A DNA stretch of 64,000 bases, taken from positions 124,001 to 188,000 of the forward strand of contig CAYPFR010000007.1 of the NCBI GenBank assembly GCA_964410285.1, in the 5' to 3' direction. The stretch is from Fretibacter sp964410285. GTDB taxonomy: Bacteria > Pseudomonadota > Alphaproteobacteria > Caulobacterales > Maricaulaceae. Below the pieces are notes generated by a model. It did not search any database. It was given only the letters and a program-made list of their open reading frames with translations, and was not told the origin of the DNA. The translations under genes and the position numbers were made by a program. This document shows positions 17,939-26,490 of the stretch, piece by piece. Positions within the stretch are counted from its first letter, which is position 1; each line of letters opens with the position of its first letter.

Positions 17939-18742
17939 TTGGATACTAGAGGGGCGCCGCCCCAATATAACCTCCCGCCTATAGACCCGGCCGCTCTCGC
18001 CCGCTATCAGCGTTTTATGACCTCTGCCTTTCAAAGTCTCCCTGCGGGCTCGGATGTTCCGCTGCTGATTATTGGGGATCATGCCTCGCGGGTTATTCCC
18101 GCGCGCTATCAGGATTTGGGATTATCCGGCGAGGACCTGACCCGTCATATTGCCCATGATATCGGCACGGATACCGTAATTAGGACGCTCTGCGCGCGGC
18201 TCGGCGCGGCGGGGCATATCTGCGGCTTCTCCCGTCTTTTAATCGATGTGAACCGCGAGATTGGCGCGGCGGGGTTGATCCCGGAGGCCTCTGACGGGAC
18301 GCAGGTTTCGGGCAATCAAACGCTGGCCGAAATGGACCGCGCCGTGCGCCTCGCCGAGTTTTACACGCCCTATCACGGAGCGCTGGCAGAAGCGGTAACC
18401 AAGCTGCGCGCGGCGCATGATGACCCCATGCTGCTGTCCGTGCATAGCTTTACGCCCCATCCCAAAACCGGCACGCGGCGGGAAATGGATATGGCGCTGC
18501 TGGTCAAAGACGATACCGCCACAGCGCAGGCTTTTATGGCGCGCGCGGCAACGGCTTGGCCCGATTTTGATATCCGCATCAATGAGCCCTATTCGGCCTA
18601 TGATCTTAATCATACGATCGATGTTCACGCGCGCGGAGTGCGCCATCTTGCAATTGAGATCCGCCAAGACCATATCGGAACCGACGACAGCGCCGCGAAA
18701 CTCGCGGAGACTTTGGCGGGCGTTATAACGGCGCTTTTGTAA
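17939..18742 (+). CDS. N-formylglutamate amidohydrolase family protein
   Basis: Zinc-dependent amidohydrolase relative of HutG/N-formylglutamate deformylase. Landmarks in the 267-residue frame are LLIIGDHASRVIP, RLLIDVNRE, LLSVHSFTPHPKTG and LAIEIRQDHI, covering metal-binding His/Asp/Glu positions. The start is uncertain: TTG 17939 is the first possible start, and ATG 18017 would begin just before the domain (MTSAFQSLPAGSDVP). A second family member lies at 44503-45432; the two differ a lot. It is followed by msrA after 17 nt, probably on one transcript. No his-utilisation genes are nearby, so the substrate is not established. Confidence 0.85.
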   Translation: MDTRGAPPQYNLPPIDPAALARYQRFMTSAFQSLPAGSDVPLLIIGDHASRVIPARYQDLGLSGEDLTRHIAHDIGTDTVIRTLCARLGAAGHICGFSRLLIDVNREIGAAGLIPEASDGTQVSGNQTLAEMDRAVRLAEFYTPYHGALAEAVTKLRAAHDDPMLLSVHSFTPHPKTGTRREMDMALLVKDDTATAQAFMARAATAWPDFDIRINEPYSAYDLNHTIDVHARGVRHLAIEIRQDHIGTDDSAAKLAETLAGVITALL

Positions 18743-18759
18743 GGACAGTGGAGACAAAA

Positions 18760-19377
18760 ATGCAAAGAGATAGATCCCTTTTAAGCGCGCCGGCCCATCA
18801 TGTCAGCGGGCAAGATATGCTTGGTCCCTACCCTGCGGGCTATGAAGAGGCGGTGCTTGGCCTTGGCTGTTTTTGGGGGGCAGAGCGAATATTCTGGAAA
18901 CTGCCCGGCGTGCATGTAACGTCTGTGGGTTATGCCGGCGGGCAAGGCGCCGCGCCTGATTACAAGGCCGTTTGCACGGGCACAACAGGGCATGCCGAGG
19001 TCGTGCATATTGTCTTTGATCCCAAGGTGATCTCTTACGGCGAGATATTGAAAGTCTTCTTTGAAAACCATGACCCGACGCAGGGCGACCGCCAAGGCAA
19101 TGATATCGGCAGCCAATATAGATCCATTATTCTTACGCTTAGCGGCGCGCAAGAACAGTCCGCCGTGGATGCCCGCGCGCGCTACGGCAAGGCCTATGCG
19201 GGGGCCGGCGCGCCGGATATCACCACGCAAATTCAGCCTGCCGCCCTTTATTACTTTGCCGAGGATTACCATCAGCAATATCTAGCGAAAAACCCCCAAG
19301 GCTATTGCATGCATGGGCCAACGGGAGTGTCCTGCCCGCTGCCGCCGCGATATCTGAAGCTTAGCGCCGCCCATTAG
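18760..19377 (+). CDS. msrA: Peptide-methionine (S)-S-oxide reductase
   Basis: Repairs methionine-S-sulfoxide in proteins. The 205 residues contain the catalytic GCFWGAE (Cys37), GYAGG, HAEVV and the DRQGNDIGSQYRS region, with a C-terminal CMHGPTGVSCPLP cysteine pair likely serving as resolving residues. The ATG at 18760 is preferred to the GTG at 18748 because GGAG lies 7 nt upstream. It follows the amidohydrolase gene closely. Confidence 0.95.
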   Translation: MQRDRSLLSAPAHHVSGQDMLGPYPAGYEEAVLGLGCFWGAERIFWKLPGVHVTSVGYAGGQGAAPDYKAVCTGTTGHAEVVHIVFDPKVISYGEILKVFFENHDPTQGDRQGNDIGSQYRSIILTLSGAQEQSAVDARARYGKAYAGAGAPDITTQIQPAALYYFAEDYHQQYLAKNPQGYCMHGPTGVSCPLPPRYLKLSAAH

Positions 19378-19452
19378 GATAGGCCGCTGCGGGGCGCGCA
19401 TGACCAAGAGGTAATCGTTAAGGGCTTGGCGCGGCCCGTTCCTAACTGCTAG

Positions 19453-20124
19453 ATGGACGTGATGAAGACGTCACATTCCACCGAATTGGAGGCCGGCTTT
19501 TCCTTATTGGAAATGCTGTTTGCACTCGCGATTATGTCGCTGGCCTCGCTGGCATTATTCCAAAGCACAAGCGCGATGCTATCGCTCTCAGGCCGCGCCG
19601 TCGAGGCAGGGGAACGCACGCTAAACTCACAGCTGGACCGGCGGGTTTTGGACACTCTCATCCAAGGCTTGTTGCCCGCATGGCCCGAGGACGCGCAGGG
19701 CAGCTTCATCGGTACGCAAGAGGGCTTCTCTGGGCAAAGCACGGGCGCGCCCCAAAACGGGGCGGCGCGGCCCGCTGTATTCGCGCTCACCCTAGAGCCG
19801 CATGACGGCGGCGAAATGGCGCTGGTCTATCAAAAGCAAGGCGAGGGACGCGACGACACCCGCGCAGAGCCATGGGTCTTGCTCAGCGGACTGCCAGACG
19901 GTAGCCGCTGGGCGTATATGGGGGTTGACCATGAATTTTATGACCTTTGGCCACCTAGAGCCCAGCCACAGCGCGGCTATTTCAATGACGATCTTCTGCT
20001 CACGACTCCGCCCCTGCCCGAAGCTATCAAATTAGTGAGCGAGCAGGGCATGGTCCTTTGGACGGGGGCTGTGGGGCGGGCAAAAACCCTTCCGGGCCGC
20101 CCCGATATAAGGCGCGCGCCATGA
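19453..20124 (+). CDS. gspJ: Type II secretion minor pseudopilin GspJ-like
   Basis: Minor pseudopilin at the tip of the type II secretion pseudopilus. In 223 residues the prepilin leader ends at Gly15, followed by FSLLEMLFALAIM with the required Glu at +5. The long globular domain (about 180 residues) and the position next to gspK favour GspJ over GspI. It begins the secretion operon; its stop overlaps the gspK start by 4 nt. No strong ribosome site precedes ATG 19453; ATG 19462 is possible. Confidence 0.8.
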   Translation: MDVMKTSHSTELEAGFSLLEMLFALAIMSLASLALFQSTSAMLSLSGRAVEAGERTLNSQLDRRVLDTLIQGLLPAWPEDAQGSFIGTQEGFSGQSTGAPQNGAARPAVFALTLEPHDGGEMALVYQKQGEGRDDTRAEPWVLLSGLPDGSRWAYMGVDHEFYDLWPPRAQPQRGYFNDDLLLTTPPLPEAIKLVSEQGMVLWTGAVGRAKTLPGRPDIRRAP

Positions 20125-21269
20125 GCCGCCTCCCTCCAACAACGCCCCGCCGGCCCGCCGGCCATGAAGCCGGATTCGTTCTGCCTTACGTTCTTATGGT
20201 CATTGCAATATTGGCGATCGCAGGCACGATTGCGGCGCAAAGATTATTAAAGGCCAGTGATGCAATTTCCGATATGCGGGTCAAGATACGCTCAGAACGC
20301 TTACTCCACAGCGCAGAGGCGGCGGCGAGCTATTCCGTGTTAACAGGGAATCCGCGGGAAACGGGTTATGATCTCTCGCCCAAAAGCCCAATCGTTTGGG
20401 AGTTCGGTTTTCTATCCCCTGACGGGCTCCGTAATTTGCGCGAAAATGACGTGAGCGCCCTGCCGCAAGATATATGGAACGCGAACGGCGAAGCGCGGCG
20501 CTATGATCTAGCAGAGAGCTTATCAGATACTGCCCCGCGCAGGCGAACGCGCGGCGCCAGCGCGCCAGCGGAAGCCATTGTCAGCTTACAAGATACGGCG
20601 GGCTTAATCTCGCTTAACCAGGTGAATTCACGCATGCTGAGCTCGGTTTTACAATATGCAGGCGCGCCAAAAAGGGATGCAGAGACACTCGTGCAATCCT
20701 TATGGGATTATGTCGATTTTGACTCGCAAAAACGCGAGAACGGAGCCGAGGCCCCTGAATATAAGCGCCTTAAAAAACCCGCGCCCCCTAACTCCCCCCT
20801 GCGCAGTTTCGAAGAGCTTGGCGCGCTTATGCATTGGGGCGACATGATAGATTCTCTGGATATGCTCCGGCTGAAAGACCTCACAACGGCTCAGCCTACC
20901 ATAGGGTTTCGCCGCACCTTTGCGACCCCGACCCAGATACGATTGTTTAATCTTGATAGCGCCAGCCTGATCGAGAGCCGCCGGCCCAGTTTTGAAAACC
21001 AGCTTCAACTGGGCATACCCAAAACCTCAGGCGGGGCGCGGCTTCGGATTTGGGCCCGCAGGGCAGACGGGCAATACGATAAGCGTGTGGTCGAAATTAA
21101 ACGAACGATGGGGGCCGCCGATGTGCCCTATAGAAGGCATTGGGTTTATGATGCCACTGTGCTAGAAAACGATCTTGAAACAAGCATATCCCTCATGGGA
21201 CCCGGGAATAAACGCTTAGAACTTAACGGACTTAAACATGTTGTTCACGCCGCGTCTTCTGCTCCTTAA
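20121..21269 (+). CDS. gspK: Type II secretion minor pseudopilin GspK
   Basis: The 382-residue protein has a leader ending at Gly18 then FVLPYVLMVIAILAIAG. It lacks Glu at +5 (Tyr instead), a known peculiarity of GspK. A large periplasmic domain follows, with the family stretch SLQDTAGLISLNQVNSRML. GspK caps the pseudopilus together with GspI and GspJ. The ATG at 20121 overlaps the gspJ stop (ATGA); upstream in-frame starts inside gspJ are rejected. Its 3' end overlaps gspL by 32 nt. Confidence 0.88.
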   Translation: MSRLPPTTPRRPAGHEAGFVLPYVLMVIAILAIAGTIAAQRLLKASDAISDMRVKIRSERLLHSAEAAASYSVLTGNPRETGYDLSPKSPIVWEFGFLSPDGLRNLRENDVSALPQDIWNANGEARRYDLAESLSDTAPRRRTRGASAPAEAIVSLQDTAGLISLNQVNSRMLSSVLQYAGAPKRDAETLVQSLWDYVDFDSQKRENGAEAPEYKRLKKPAPPNSPLRSFEELGALMHWGDMIDSLDMLRLKDLTTAQPTIGFRRTFATPTQIRLFNLDSASLIESRRPSFENQLQLGIPKTSGGARLRIWARRADGQYDKRVVEIKRTMGAADVPYRRHWVYDATVLENDLETSISLMGPGNKRLELNGLKHVVHAASSAP

Positions 21270-22356
21270 CGAGGAGAAGACCACCGTAGTTAGAAAGTCG
21301 GCCCTCGGCCAGACGATATATGTGGTGCCGCGCGCGGACTGCTCCTTTCGGCGTGTGCGCCTTGCAGGCCCCGGGCGGGAAGCCAAGGCCGCCGCCCAGC
21401 TAAGGGCCCGTAGCGAAGCCTTACCGGGCGAAAATGGCTCCCGGCTTGTCATGGACGACACACATAAAGGCACTGGCGAGACCGCGGCTGCGCCTAATCC
21501 CGCGCCCGCGCTTATGGCCGGGATTTGGAATTTTCCGCTTTCGCCAAAATTCAAGGGGCGCTACCTGCCTGAAACCTTGGCCCAAGTCCCGATGGACACA
21601 TCACAAATGGATATAGGCGCGCGCATTATTCGCGGGGTTTCGGGCTATGAAGGGCAAATCTGGCGGCAGTCTAATCTGGTCGCCAGCCGTTGGTGGGGGC
21701 GCGCGCCAACAGATATTGATTGGGACGGATTTTTGCGCGCGGCGCAGGAATCTCTTGGCCCGCTGAATATGGCGCGGCCCGCCGCCCAAGACGCCGTCTG
21801 GAGATCAGACTTACCTGTTTTTGATATCAGCCCTGAGCGTCTATCCGAGGTTTTTTCTCCGCTCAATGTTGGCGGCGCGGTGACGGCCATGCTGCTTTGC
21901 GGCGCGCTGTATATTTCAGGACAATATCTACGCGAGAGTCTTGTGCTCAGGGAGGTGGAAAACAAAGCCGTCTCTATACGGGGTGAGACCGAGCAAATTC
22001 AGTCCGAGCGGCGGCGCGCGCTTACAAATATGAGTTTTGTGCGCAAATATCGCCAGCTTGGTGATAATGGCACGATCCTTGGCGGGCTGGCGGCGACGGC
22101 CAAAGTCCTCAGCGAGACTGATCTTGGCATTGAGCAAATGAACCTGCGCGGCGGCGCGCTTGAACTCCGCCTGAAGGGCAGTGATGAGATTTCTGTCCCG
22201 GATATGGTTGCAGCTTTAGAGGCAGAAACTGTCTTGTCTAATGTCAGTATTGCCTTAGAAACTGCCGGCGCAATTGTCATCAAAGCAGATGTCTCTGAGC
22301 CTGTTTCAACATCTATACCCGCCGCAAACGCAGCTCAGGGAGGCAGCGCGCCATGA
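21238..22356 (+). CDS. gspL: Type II secretion inner-membrane protein GspL-like
   Basis: A 372-residue protein with a cytoplasmic N-terminal part of about 210 residues, one transmembrane helix (about 211-229, VGGAVTAMLLCGALYISGQY), then a coiled coil and a small periplasmic alpha/beta domain. This is the layout of GspL, which connects the GspE ATPase to the membrane platform. Sequence is divergent and the call rests on layout and on its place between gspK and a GspM-like gene. It overlaps both neighbours (32 and 4 nt). Confidence 0.75.
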   Translation: MLFTPRLLLLNEEKTTVVRKSALGQTIYVVPRADCSFRRVRLAGPGREAKAAAQLRARSEALPGENGSRLVMDDTHKGTGETAAAPNPAPALMAGIWNFPLSPKFKGRYLPETLAQVPMDTSQMDIGARIIRGVSGYEGQIWRQSNLVASRWWGRAPTDIDWDGFLRAAQESLGPLNMARPAAQDAVWRSDLPVFDISPERLSEVFSPLNVGGAVTAMLLCGALYISGQYLRESLVLREVENKAVSIRGETEQIQSERRRALTNMSFVRKYRQLGDNGTILGGLAATAKVLSETDLGIEQMNLRGGALELRLKGSDEISVPDMVAALEAETVLSNVSIALETAGAIVIKADVSEPVSTSIPAANAAQGGSAP

Positions 22357-22928
22357 ACATTGGCGCCCAAGATTTGCAGATGAGCCCTCTGGCAGGTTAC
22401 GGTCTTTGCTTTATCGTCATGATCCTTGGCGGGCTGGGGCTTGAGCGCTTTTCCGCCGCTGAAAACACGTTGGAGCGCGGGGTCATCGCCGCGCAAACAG
22501 AGCTCGCCACGTTAGCAGCGATAAAGGACACGGACCATTGGGCGGAGCGACTGATTGAGAGCACCAAGGCACGTCAGCAATTGCAATCCGAAATCTGGCT
22601 TGGCAATACCAGCGGCGTCATTGCCGCCGAGCTTCAGCAAGCCCTAAGAGGGCTTGCGCAGCAACATAAATTTGAAAATATTCAGGTCCGCGTTGACCCT
22701 GATCCCTTGGAGACCGAAGGCGTTACTGTCCTGAATTTCGAGTTTAGCGGCCGCGCGCCAAGCGCTAAAGTGCTCGCGGATTATTTTGAAGGTCTGGCGG
22801 TGAGTCCGAAATTGATCTTGATTGATGAGGCCTATTTTGCGCAAAACGTCCGAAGTCCGCGTCCGCCCGTTCTCACCTTTTCGGGTTTTATTCCTGTCCA
22901 AATTGCGCCAAGCGGACGTCCGCAATGA
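22353..22928 (+). CDS. gspM: Type II secretion protein GspM-like (PilO-type fold)
   Basis: A 191-residue bitopic membrane protein: transmembrane segment near 15-31 (GYGLCFIVMILGGLGLERF), a helical stretch, and a periplasmic ferredoxin-like domain (about 95-175) similar in layout to GspM/PilO, partner of GspL. Overlaps of 4 nt with the genes on both sides indicate coupled translation. Identity is inferred from context and topology. Confidence 0.72.
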   Translation: MNIGAQDLQMSPLAGYGLCFIVMILGGLGLERFSAAENTLERGVIAAQTELATLAAIKDTDHWAERLIESTKARQQLQSEIWLGNTSGVIAAELQQALRGLAQQHKFENIQVRVDPDPLETEGVTVLNFEFSGRAPSAKVLADYFEGLAVSPKLILIDEAYFAQNVRSPRPPVLTFSGFIPVQIAPSGRPQ

Positions 22929-23470
22929 GAAAACTCCTGCCCTTTGTTATCCTTATGTTGATTGCGTCCGGCGCGCTTGGCTGGCTGCGTGCGGGTACTA
23001 GCGCAGGCGCGCGCACCGCTGATATGGATAGCTGGAGCACGCTGGACTCTGGCCGCATGGACGCAGCAGCGTATAAAGCGATGGCCCAGCAGCTCAGGCA
23101 AAGCGCGCTCTTGCCGCTAAGTAATCAAGAACAAGTCGCTATCGAGGCGGCGGCGACTGCGGCGGCGGCAACCGCTAAAGTGACGACAGAGGGCTCGAAA
23201 GCCGTCCCGCCCTTTCCAAAAGTATTAGGAAGCTCGCGCCTAAACCGCACACGCTATGTGCATGTATTGGCGCCGGACAATGGCGTGGCGAAACTGCGCG
23301 GCGGCGACGTGCTTGACAGCGGCTGGGAGATAAAAACAGTTGACCGCAGACAGGTTATTGCTGTTTTTGACGGTGAAGAGATAATAGTTCCGGTCATCCC
23401 TTATCTTAAGGGGGCGTTTGATAAGCCGGATGAGAGCATTGATAACAAGGCCGAAGGCGGCGGAGAGTAA
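22925..23470 (+). CDS. Type II secretion GspC-like protein with homology-region domain only
   Basis: A 181-residue protein with an N-terminal membrane anchor (LLPFVILMLIASGALGWL) and a C-terminal small beta domain (about 98-165) containing KLRGGDVLDSGWEIKTVD and VIAVFDGEEIIVPV. That resembles the homology region of GspC, which binds the secretin's N0 domain; the PDZ or coiled-coil tail of classic GspC is missing. It lies directly before gspD, as gspC does in canonical operons. GspN or PilP-like alternatives cannot be excluded. Confidence 0.6.
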   Translation: MRKLLPFVILMLIASGALGWLRAGTSAGARTADMDSWSTLDSGRMDAAAYKAMAQQLRQSALLPLSNQEQVAIEAAATAAAATAKVTTEGSKAVPPFPKVLGSSRLNRTRYVHVLAPDNGVAKLRGGDVLDSGWEIKTVDRRQVIAVFDGEEIIVPVIPYLKGAFDKPDESIDNKAEGGGE

Positions 23471-23471
23471 T

Positions 23472-25736
23472 ATGAGTGTTTTTAACGGCATAACCCCGCA
23501 TATATCCGGCGGGCACTTTCGGCGGTCTTTGGCGCTAGGCGCCGGCTTTGCGCTTATTGGCCTTCTGCCCGCCTGTCAGACGCTCGAGGGATTTAAACGC
23601 GATCTTTCCGGCAAAAAAGGCGCGGCGGCGCCCAAGACCGCAGGGCCAACCGTGCGCGTTACAGGCGCAACGCTTGAGGAAAACAGCGTTGGATACGGCC
23701 TTGCGCGCGGCCAAAGAACTGTTCCTGCCTCCAGCTATAGTGGTCCCGCCCAGCAACGAAATCAAAGCTATACGGTCTCATCGCCGCTTGATACCGGCCG
23801 CGTACCCCAGCTAACGGGCGGGTTTAATGACGGCGCTCTGGACACGGCCAGTATAAACGCTCCGCAGACAAAAATCGGGACGATCGAAGCTTATGTCACC
23901 CCGCTCCCTGTTCCGCAATTTATTGACATTGTCTTTGGCGAAATGCTGCAAGTGCCATTTGTCATCGGCAAAGATGTGCAAACAATGACGGATGTTGTGC
24001 AACTTCGTAGTTCGGGCCGCATGAAGGGGACCGACTTTCAAATCCTTGTGGCCGAAGCCCTGAAAGAATATGGCGTGCGGGTTGTACCGGAGAATGGCAG
24101 TTATAAAATCATTCAGGACAAGGCTCTGCGCTCCCGTATTCCGCGCTTTATCAAATCCCGCGCCAAATCCCGCACGCGCGCGGACCTGCGGCCCGTGATA
24201 CAATTTGTCGAAATGCAAGCGGTCGACGCCAACAGCATGTTCACGCTGTTAAAGCAGACCTTTGCGGATAAAAAGGACACAATCCGAATTGAGACAAACC
24301 AGCAGAATAATTTTCTGACACTTTCTGGCTTGCCCGAGGATGTAGATATCGCCTTGTCAATTATTACCAGTCTCGACGAACTGGAATATGCAGGTAGTCA
24401 GATCAATAAATATACGCCGCAATATTGGAACGTTGAAGAATTTTCTGCGGTCATGGAGAACGCGCTTAAGATTGAAGGCTGGGCCGTGACATCTAACCCG
24501 ATATTGTCTCGCACAATTTTTCTTATGCCCGTACCGTATTCCAATGATCTGTTTGTTTTTGCTAAAACCCCTCAGGCTCATGAGCGGGTAACCCATTGGC
24601 TGCGCGAGCTTGACCGCCCTGTGCAAGGCGGCGACACCAAACAAATCTTTATCTATCAAGTCAAAAATGTCGCGGCGGAGGAGCTTGCCCAGACGGCCAA
24701 TGATGTACTTGCCGGCGGTAGCCTCGCGGCCTTTGCGGGCGCAGGCGGACCAAACTCTGGCGGCAGTCTTCAGCCCCAAGCCGCCAGCAGCGGCGGTACA
24801 GGCGGGGGCTTAACCTCCAGCTTGACGCGCTTTACCGTCGACCCATCGGGTAACAGGATCATCTTTACCGGTACGTCAAATGATTACGCCAAACTTGTCG
24901 CTTTGCTAGAGCAGCTTGATACGCCCGCGCCTGAGGTATTAATTGAGCTGCAAATTGCCGAGGTGACACTGACAAATGATTCTAATTACGGCGTTGATTT
25001 CAATATTACGGATATCGGGCTGGGCAATATTACAGGGACGGCCAGCACTGCAGGCTTCGGTCTGAGTTCTAATGGGCTGACGGTTGGCCTATTGGGGAAT
25101 GATATTGAAGCCACGCTTAATGCCTTTGCCAGTAATCGCCGCGTCAAAATTCTCTCAACGCCGATTTTGACCGCGCGGTCCGGCTCCGAGGCCGAATTAC
25201 AAGTCGGTCAGGATATTCCGGTCCTCAGCGCGCAAAGGGCCGCTAATAACCAAAATGGTATTGGGGCGACTGACATATTGCAAAGTATTGATTACCGAAA
25301 AACCGGTGTGCTTGTCGCGATTGAGCCTATCGTCTTCTCCGATAACCGGATCGATCTACGGATTTCACAAGAGGTCTCCTCAGCGGTTGATACGGCCAAT
25401 TCCACCATTGCAAGTCCGACTATCTCAAACCGCTCGCTGACAACTCAGCTCTCCCTTGAGGACGGCCAAACCGCCGTTATGGGCGGTCTTATTCAGCGCA
25501 GCTATACAGTTGACGAGTCCGGCGTGCCAATCCTTAAGGATATTCCCTTAATCGGCCAAGCCTTTTCCAGCGACGGACTTGCTCAGGCTGATACAGAGCT
25601 TGTAATTTTGATTACCGCCTATGTCCTTCGCGGACAAAATGACAAAGACCAATTTGTCCGGCGCCTAAGCCGCGATATTGATAACAGCCTGGCTGATGAT
25701 AGCCGCATATTCACCCTCTTGCCGCGGCGGTTCTAG
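23472..25736 (+). CDS. gspD: Type II secretion outer-membrane secretin GspD
   Basis: Forms the outer-membrane channel of the secretion system. The 754-residue protein has a lipoprotein-type signal (LIGLLPACQ, Cys35), N0-N3 domains (about 135-430; e.g. PLPVPQFIDIVFGEMLQVPF), a Gly/Ser-rich linker (AGAGGPNSGG, SSGGTGGG) and the secretin domain with VEVT-like LIELQIAEVTLTND, VGQDIPVL, and the signature EDGQTAVMGGLIQRS. The ATG at 23472 has GGAGAG just upstream. The lipobox suggests self-piloting to the outer membrane. Confidence 0.95.
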   Translation: MSVFNGITPHISGGHFRRSLALGAGFALIGLLPACQTLEGFKRDLSGKKGAAAPKTAGPTVRVTGATLEENSVGYGLARGQRTVPASSYSGPAQQRNQSYTVSSPLDTGRVPQLTGGFNDGALDTASINAPQTKIGTIEAYVTPLPVPQFIDIVFGEMLQVPFVIGKDVQTMTDVVQLRSSGRMKGTDFQILVAEALKEYGVRVVPENGSYKIIQDKALRSRIPRFIKSRAKSRTRADLRPVIQFVEMQAVDANSMFTLLKQTFADKKDTIRIETNQQNNFLTLSGLPEDVDIALSIITSLDELEYAGSQINKYTPQYWNVEEFSAVMENALKIEGWAVTSNPILSRTIFLMPVPYSNDLFVFAKTPQAHERVTHWLRELDRPVQGGDTKQIFIYQVKNVAAEELAQTANDVLAGGSLAAFAGAGGPNSGGSLQPQAASSGGTGGGLTSSLTRFTVDPSGNRIIFTGTSNDYAKLVALLEQLDTPAPEVLIELQIAEVTLTNDSNYGVDFNITDIGLGNITGTASTAGFGLSSNGLTVGLLGNDIEATLNAFASNRRVKILSTPILTARSGSEAELQVGQDIPVLSAQRAANNQNGIGATDILQSIDYRKTGVLVAIEPIVFSDNRIDLRISQEVSSAVDTANSTIASPTISNRSLTTQLSLEDGQTAVMGGLIQRSYTVDESGVPILKDIPLIGQAFSSDGLAQADTELVILITAYVLRGQNDKDQFVRRLSRDIDNSLADDSRIFTLLPRRF

Positions 25737-25739
25737 GGA

Positions 25740-26195
25740 TTGCAGCCTCGCCGCCCATATAGCAAACAAGACCGGCCCGCCGCAAAAGAGAGCGGGTTTT
25801 CCGTCCTTGAGGCTTTGATCGCTATGGCAATCCTTGCGGCGGCGCTGCTCCCGCTGCTGGCCCTGCAAGGCCAATTTCTACGCACGGCCGAGAGCCTTGA
25901 GCGCGCCGAGACTATTTTGGCCGCCGAAACGCTCGCCCTAAACCATATCAAGGCGCTAAATCTGGATCAGGTGCCTGAGGGCAGGTTTTCAACGCCTTAC
26001 GGCGAGATTAGCTGGAAAAGTGCCCCTGCGGCGGGGCCTGCGGCGGGGCGGAGCCAGACAGGGTTTCCCTCGCGCTACGTCTTTACGCTCTACGATATAG
26101 AGGTGAATATCAATCCGCCCAGCGGCCCCGCGCGGCAATTCACTCTGCAAGGCCTAGGATGGCACCCGACCAAGGCAATGCTGGACACACTTTGA
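25740..26195 (+). CDS. gspI: Type II secretion minor pseudopilin GspI
   Basis: A 151-residue pseudopilin. The leader is long (19 residues, ending ESG) followed by FSVLEALIAMAILAAALLP with Glu at +5. ALAMNH-like ETLALNHIKALNL and the short periplasmic domain match GspI, the hub of the tip complex. It starts with TTG at 25740, only 3 nt after the gspD stop, with AGGGA just upstream; no better start exists before the pilin motif. It is the last gene of this transcription block. Confidence 0.85.
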   Translation: MQPRRPYSKQDRPAAKESGFSVLEALIAMAILAAALLPLLALQGQFLRTAESLERAETILAAETLALNHIKALNLDQVPEGRFSTPYGEISWKSAPAAGPAAGRSQTGFPSRYVFTLYDIEVNINPPSGPARQFTLQGLGWHPTKAMLDTL

Positions 26196-26490
26196 TATCC
26201 GGAACATATGTTTGGCGCTATATCCCTGAAAACAGGCAATTTTGGCTAAATTTTGGACTTTTTCGGCCCGTTTCATCTATATGTGATAAAAATACATCTC
26301 CCTTGACGATTTTACAGAAAAATAGGCAGATTCTCTTCTAAGGAAGTCTTGACCATCCACTTTAGTCCCGCTAGACGATTTCTAGGCATAAAAGGGGGTG
26401 GTGATTTGAATCCCCGTACTCTTGGATGCTTGCCCTTCAGAAGCGTGCACACAATTGCACATACATTTTTGATTAACAGGTGAGGAAAAC
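26196..26490 (+). promoter_or_regulatory. Promoter and leader region of the acidic secreted protein
   Basis: This 295-nt gap is AT-richer than its surroundings. A plausible promoter is TTGACC (from about 26348), 17-nt spacer, TAGACG. A leader of roughly 110 nt would follow, ending in the strong ribosome site AGGTGAGGA 5 nt before the start. It separates the gene from the upstream secretion operon, so it is likely transcribed alone. Confidence 0.4.
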